A DNA stretch of 8,113 nucleotides from Proteobacteria bacterium UBA6920. GTDB taxonomy: Bacteria; Pseudomonadota; Gammaproteobacteria; SG8-11. Positions 5,099 through 8,113 of this stretch are shown here, in pieces. The notes beneath the pieces are model-generated. The model ran no database searches, was not told the DNA's origin, and saw nothing but the letters and a program-made list of their open reading frames with translations. A program made the position numbers and the translations under genes. Positions within the stretch are counted from its first letter, which is position 1. Each line of letters begins with the position of its first letter. The stretch spans positions 1-8,113 of the forward strand of contig DKAS01000187.1 in NCBI GenBank assembly GCA_002448875.1, in the 5' to 3' direction.

Positions 5099-7192
5099 AT
5101 GGGTCTGTACGGGGGAGTTGTGAAACTGACGAAGGGTAGAAAGCTGAGCTTGGGTGGTGCGCTGGCGGCACTGTTGCTGACGGTCAACGGCGCCGCGCAG
5201 GCGGGCAGTATCACCCTCAATCTCAAGGGTGCCGACATCAATACCTTGATCGCCACCGTGTCGGAGGTGACGGGTAAGAATTTCCTGATCGATCCGCGCG
5301 TCAAGGGCAAGATCACCATTATTTCCTCCAAGGCGCTGGACGAGGGGCAGTTGTATCAGGTGTTCCTCTCCACCTTGGAAGTGCACGGCTTTTCCGCCGT
5401 GCCCGCCGGCAAGGTCATCAAGATCCTGCCGTCCGCCGAAGCCAAGCACAGCGGCATTCCCATGGTGCCGGAATCCTCCCCCGGCTACGGCGATGAGGTG
5501 GTCACCCGGGTGCTGGAAGTGCAGCACGTGAGCGCGGCGCAGCTGGTGCCCATCCTGCGCCCGCTGGTGCCGCCGCAGGGGCATCTGGCGGCCTATCCGC
5601 AGTCCAATATGCTGATCGTGGCCGACACCGCCGAGAATATCCGCCGCCTGGTCAATATCATCGAACGCGTGGACCAGCCGTCCAGCGGCGAAATCGAATT
5701 CATCACCCTGGAGCATGCCTCCGCCAGCGACGTGGTGCGGGTGTTGAACACCCTGCAGCAGCAGGATAAGAAAGCGGCCGAAGTGCCCACCGACAAGCCG
5801 GTGCTGGTGGCCGACGATCGCACCAACAGCATTCTGATCGGCGGCGAGAAAGCCACCCGCATGCAGGTGCGGGCCATCATCGCCCATCTGGACACCCCCA
5901 AGGAAACCCTGGGCGACACACACGTAATCTATCTGCATTACGCCAAGGCCAAGGATCTGGTGCCGGTGTTGACCGGCGTACAGCAGACCCAGGCCAAGGC
6001 CGGCGGACCCAGCGGCGTGGCCGGGGCCGGCGGTCAGCCGGTGGCGGCGGCGACCGCGGGTGCGCGCCGCGCCGGCCGCTCGGACGAGGATGTCTTCGAC
6101 ATCCAGGCCGACGAGAGCACCAACGCCCTGGTCATCACCGCGCCGCCGGCGGTGTTCCGTTCCCTGGAACAGGTTATCCAGAAACTGGATATCCGCCGCG
6201 CCCAGGTGCTGGTGGAGGCGATCATCGCCGAGGTGTCGCTGACCACGTCCGCCCAGTTGGGCGTGGAGTGGGCGGCCATGGACCGTAATAATGGCAATAG
6301 ACCCGCGGGTGTGACCAACCTCAGCGGCAATCTGGTGAGCAATGCCGGCGTCGCGGCCGCGGGCACGGGTACGCCTTCGATTCCCTCCGGCATCACTTTG
6401 GGTGTAGGCAAGATCGTCAAGGACGGCTTGAGTTTCGTCGGGCTGCTGAATGCACTGAAAACCGATGGCAGCACCAATATCCTGTCTACGCCCAATTTGA
6501 TGACCCTGGACAACGAGCCGGCGGAAATTTTCGTTGGTAACGAGGTGTCGATTCCCAGCGGCAGTTTCACCAATACGGGCACCGGCGGTTCATCCACGCC
6601 CACCAACCCCTTTACCACCTTCAACCGCACCAAGATCGGTCTGTCCCTCAAGGTCAAGCCGCAGATCAGCGAAGGCGATACCATCAAGCTGGAAATCGAA
6701 CAAGACCTTGATGGTATTGTCGCGGGCAACGCCGGCGCCAATGACCTGCAGACCAGCAAACGCTCGATCAAGACCATGGTCATGGTCGACGACGGGCGTA
6801 TTCTGGTGCTGGGCGGCCTGATCAAGGAGGACTTGACCGAGGCGGAAACCAAGGTGCCGCTGCTGGGCGATATTCCCCTGTTGGGCGCCCTGTTCCGCCA
6901 CAGCGCCACCAATAAGGTCAAGACCAATCTGATGGTGTTCCTGCGGCCGGTGATCTCCCGCGACATCGAGTCCGGATTGCGCCTGACCCAGAGTAAGTAC
7001 GACTATATCCGCGGCAAGCAATTGGATATGCAGGACGAGGGCGCTACCCTGATTTCCGATTCCGAGGTGCCGGTGGCGCCGAAGTTCGATGAAAAACTGG
7101 TGTTGCCGCCGCCGTTCTCGGCCAATCCGGCCAATCCTTCCGACACGGCCACGCCTCCGGCGCCCCCCGCCGTGGAGGGTGAAAAACAGTGA
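5099..7192 (+). CDS. gspD: Type II secretion system outer-membrane secretin GspD
   Basis: GspD forms the multimeric outer-membrane channel through which folded exoproteins leave the periplasm. The 697-residue precursor has a Sec signal peptide (basic 10-15, hydrophobic 17-30, likely cut after AQA at 33-35). Periplasmic domains follow: N0 about 36-107, N1 about 134-193, N2 about 197-266 and N3 about 272-363. The secretin barrel covers about 365-618 and includes the gate-region VGNEVSIPSGS (479-489) and the signature VPLLGDIPLLGALFR (586-600). A Gly/Ala-rich insert (about 302-327) interrupts N3, a usual place for flexible loops. The C-terminal tail (619-697) ends Pro/Ala-rich; whether it binds a pilotin cannot be judged here. 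Length is normal for the family and no frameshift is seen. It sits between gspC and gspE, probably co-transcribed. Confidence 0.97.
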   Translation: MGLYGGVVKLTKGRKLSLGGALAALLLTVNGAAQAGSITLNLKGADINTLIATVSEVTGKNFLIDPRVKGKITIISSKALDEGQLYQVFLSTLEVHGFSAVPAGKVIKILPSAEAKHSGIPMVPESSPGYGDEVVTRVLEVQHVSAAQLVPILRPLVPPQGHLAAYPQSNMLIVADTAENIRRLVNIIERVDQPSSGEIEFITLEHASASDVVRVLNTLQQQDKKAAEVPTDKPVLVADDRTNSILIGGEKATRMQVRAIIAHLDTPKETLGDTHVIYLHYAKAKDLVPVLTGVQQTQAKAGGPSGVAGAGGQPVAAATAGARRAGRSDEDVFDIQADESTNALVITAPPAVFRSLEQVIQKLDIRRAQVLVEAIIAEVSLTTSAQLGVEWAAMDRNNGNRPAGVTNLSGNLVSNAGVAAAGTGTPSIPSGITLGVGKIVKDGLSFVGLLNALKTDGSTNILSTPNLMTLDNEPAEIFVGNEVSIPSGSFTNTGTGGSSTPTNPFTTFNRTKIGLSLKVKPQISEGDTIKLEIEQDLDGIVAGNAGANDLQTSKRSIKTMVMVDDGRILVLGGLIKEDLTEAETKVPLLGDIPLLGALFRHSATNKVKTNLMVFLRPVISRDIESGLRLTQSKYDYIRGKQLDMQDEGATLISDSEVPVAPKFDEKLVLPPPFSANPANPSDTATPPAPPAVEGEKQ

Positions 7193-7208
7193 CCAGGTCA
7201 GGGCGTTG

Positions 7209-8113
7209 ATGGAAGACGTATCCCGTTCTCCCGCCGGTGACGAACCGTCCCTGGAACAGGAAGCGCCGGCGGTCGCCGCCGTCGCGCGCCGCCTGCCGTT
7301 CGCCTTTGCCAAGCGCCACGGCGTGCTGGTGGAGGAGGTCAGCGGCGAGCAGGTGAAGGTGGTGGCGAAGAAGGGCGTCACCCTGGCCAGCATCACCGAA
7401 GTGCGGCGTTTCGTCGGCATGCCGCTGAAGGTGGAATACGTCAGTCCCGACGATTTCGACCGGCAGCTGCAGCGGGCTTATGAGACCGGTAACGCCGACC
7501 AGGCCCAGGACATGATGGGCGATCTGGACGACGAGGTGGATCTGACGCAGATCGCCGAGGAGCTGTCGGAGCCCGAAGACCTGCTGGAAAGCGAGGACGA
7601 CGCGCCCATCATCCGCCTGATCAACGCCCTGTTGACGCAGGCGATCAAGGAAAACGCTTCCGATATCCATATCGAACCCTATGAGAACCGCCTGTCGGTG
7701 CGCATCCGCGTCGACGGCATGCTCAACGAAATTCTGCAGCCACGCCGCGTGCTGGCGCCGCTGATCGTCTCCCGTATCAAGGTCATGGCGAAGCTGGACA
7801 TCGCCGAGAAGCGCCTGCCGCAGGACGGCCGCATCGGCCTGCGCATCGCCGGCCGCGCGGTGGACGTGCGCGTGTCCACCATTCCCACCGGCCAGGGGGA
7901 GCGGGTGGTGATGCGTATTCTCGACAAGCAGGCCGGTCGCCTGACCCTGGAGCAGCTGGGCATGGACAAGCGCGACCGGGAACGCATGGACCGGTTGATC
8001 CATCGCCCGCACGGCATCATCCTGGTTACCGGTCCCACCGGTTCGGGCAAAACCACCACCCTGTACGCTGCGCTGACCCGGATCAACGACAAGAAACGCA
8101 ATATCATGACCGT
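7209..8113 (+). CDS. gspE: Type II secretion system assembly ATPase GspE (3' end outside window)
   Basis: GspE is the cytoplasmic hexameric ATPase that drives pseudopilus assembly in type II secretion, docking on GspL at the inner membrane. Only the first 301 codons are present; the frame is open to the window end. Visible parts are an N-terminal GspL-binding-type domain (about 26-100), an acidic linker (about 105-132, many Asp/Glu), the N2 domain with ASDIHIEP (150-157), LPQDGRIGLR (203-212) and VSTIPT (222-227), and the Walker A motif GPTGSGKTTT (275-284). The Asp box, Walker B, His box and the tetracysteine zinc motif expected downstream lie outside. The ATG at 7209 is 16 bases after the gspD stop, with AGGG at 7200-7203 as a plausible ribosome binding site. 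PilB-type ATPases share these motifs, but position after gspC-gspD settles the call. Confidence 0.96.
   Translation, partial: MEDVSRSPAGDEPSLEQEAPAVAAVARRLPFAFAKRHGVLVEEVSGEQVKVVAKKGVTLASITEVRRFVGMPLKVEYVSPDDFDRQLQRAYETGNADQAQDMMGDLDDEVDLTQIAEELSEPEDLLESEDDAPIIRLINALLTQAIKENASDIHIEPYENRLSVRIRVDGMLNEILQPRRVLAPLIVSRIKVMAKLDIAEKRLPQDGRIGLRIAGRAVDVRVSTIPTGQGERVVMRILDKQAGRLTLEQLGMDKRDRERMDRLIHRPHGIILVTGPTGSGKTTTLYAALTRINDKKRNIMT

Noticed and set aside
4889..5938. Minus-strand open frame of 349 residues opposite gspC/gspD
   Set aside because: It spans the junction of two real genes on the other strand and has the His/Gly-rich composition of an antisense frame.

Overview
The window looks like a chromosomal piece of a GC-rich, free-living Gammaproteobacterium. 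The evidence is a full-length RF3 of the gamma/beta type, a type II secretion (T2SS) gene order gspC-gspD-gspE, Shine-Dalgarno-led starts, and a lysine/alanine-rich histone H1-like protein of the kind common in environmental proteobacteria. Nothing in the sequence supports a finer taxonomic call.

Layout. Bases 1-343 hold no convincing gene. They open with a tandem array of 13 heptamers (GGATGCC) and end at the terminator of the next gene. Bases 346-688 form a small complete minus-strand unit: promoter, strong ribosome binding site, a 74-residue H1-like DNA-binding protein and an intrinsic terminator. Bases 689-1250 are a long stretch without a supported gene, ending in two overlapping GGCC palindromes that abut the promoter of prfC. 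prfC (1308-2888, + strand) encodes peptide chain release factor 3. It converges, with a 25-base gap, on a minus-strand gene (2914-3960) for an exported, cysteine-containing protein with two DUF1566/Lcl-C-type repeats.

That exported-protein gene is divergent from a T2SS operon. The 187-base divergent region (3961-4147) is rich in inverted repeats, including a minus-strand intrinsic terminator nested in a larger inverted repeat, and hairpins in the presumed gspC leader. gspC (inner-membrane connector), gspD (outer-membrane secretin) and gspE (assembly ATPase, cut off by the window end) follow on the + strand with 48- and 16-base gaps, consistent with one transcript. Together they give the outer-membrane channel, the clamp linking it to the inner-membrane platform, and the cytoplasmic motor. 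The remaining gsp genes probably lie beyond the right edge.

How the parts relate: prfC and the H1-like gene are housekeeping or chromatin functions with no evident link to the secretion genes. The divergent DUF1566 protein has a Sec signal peptide and is a plausible, unproven, client of the adjacent secretion system. I found no clearly novel multi-gene system. The points most worth a second look are the heptamer array, the structured gspC/DUF1566 divergent region and the DUF1566 protein itself.
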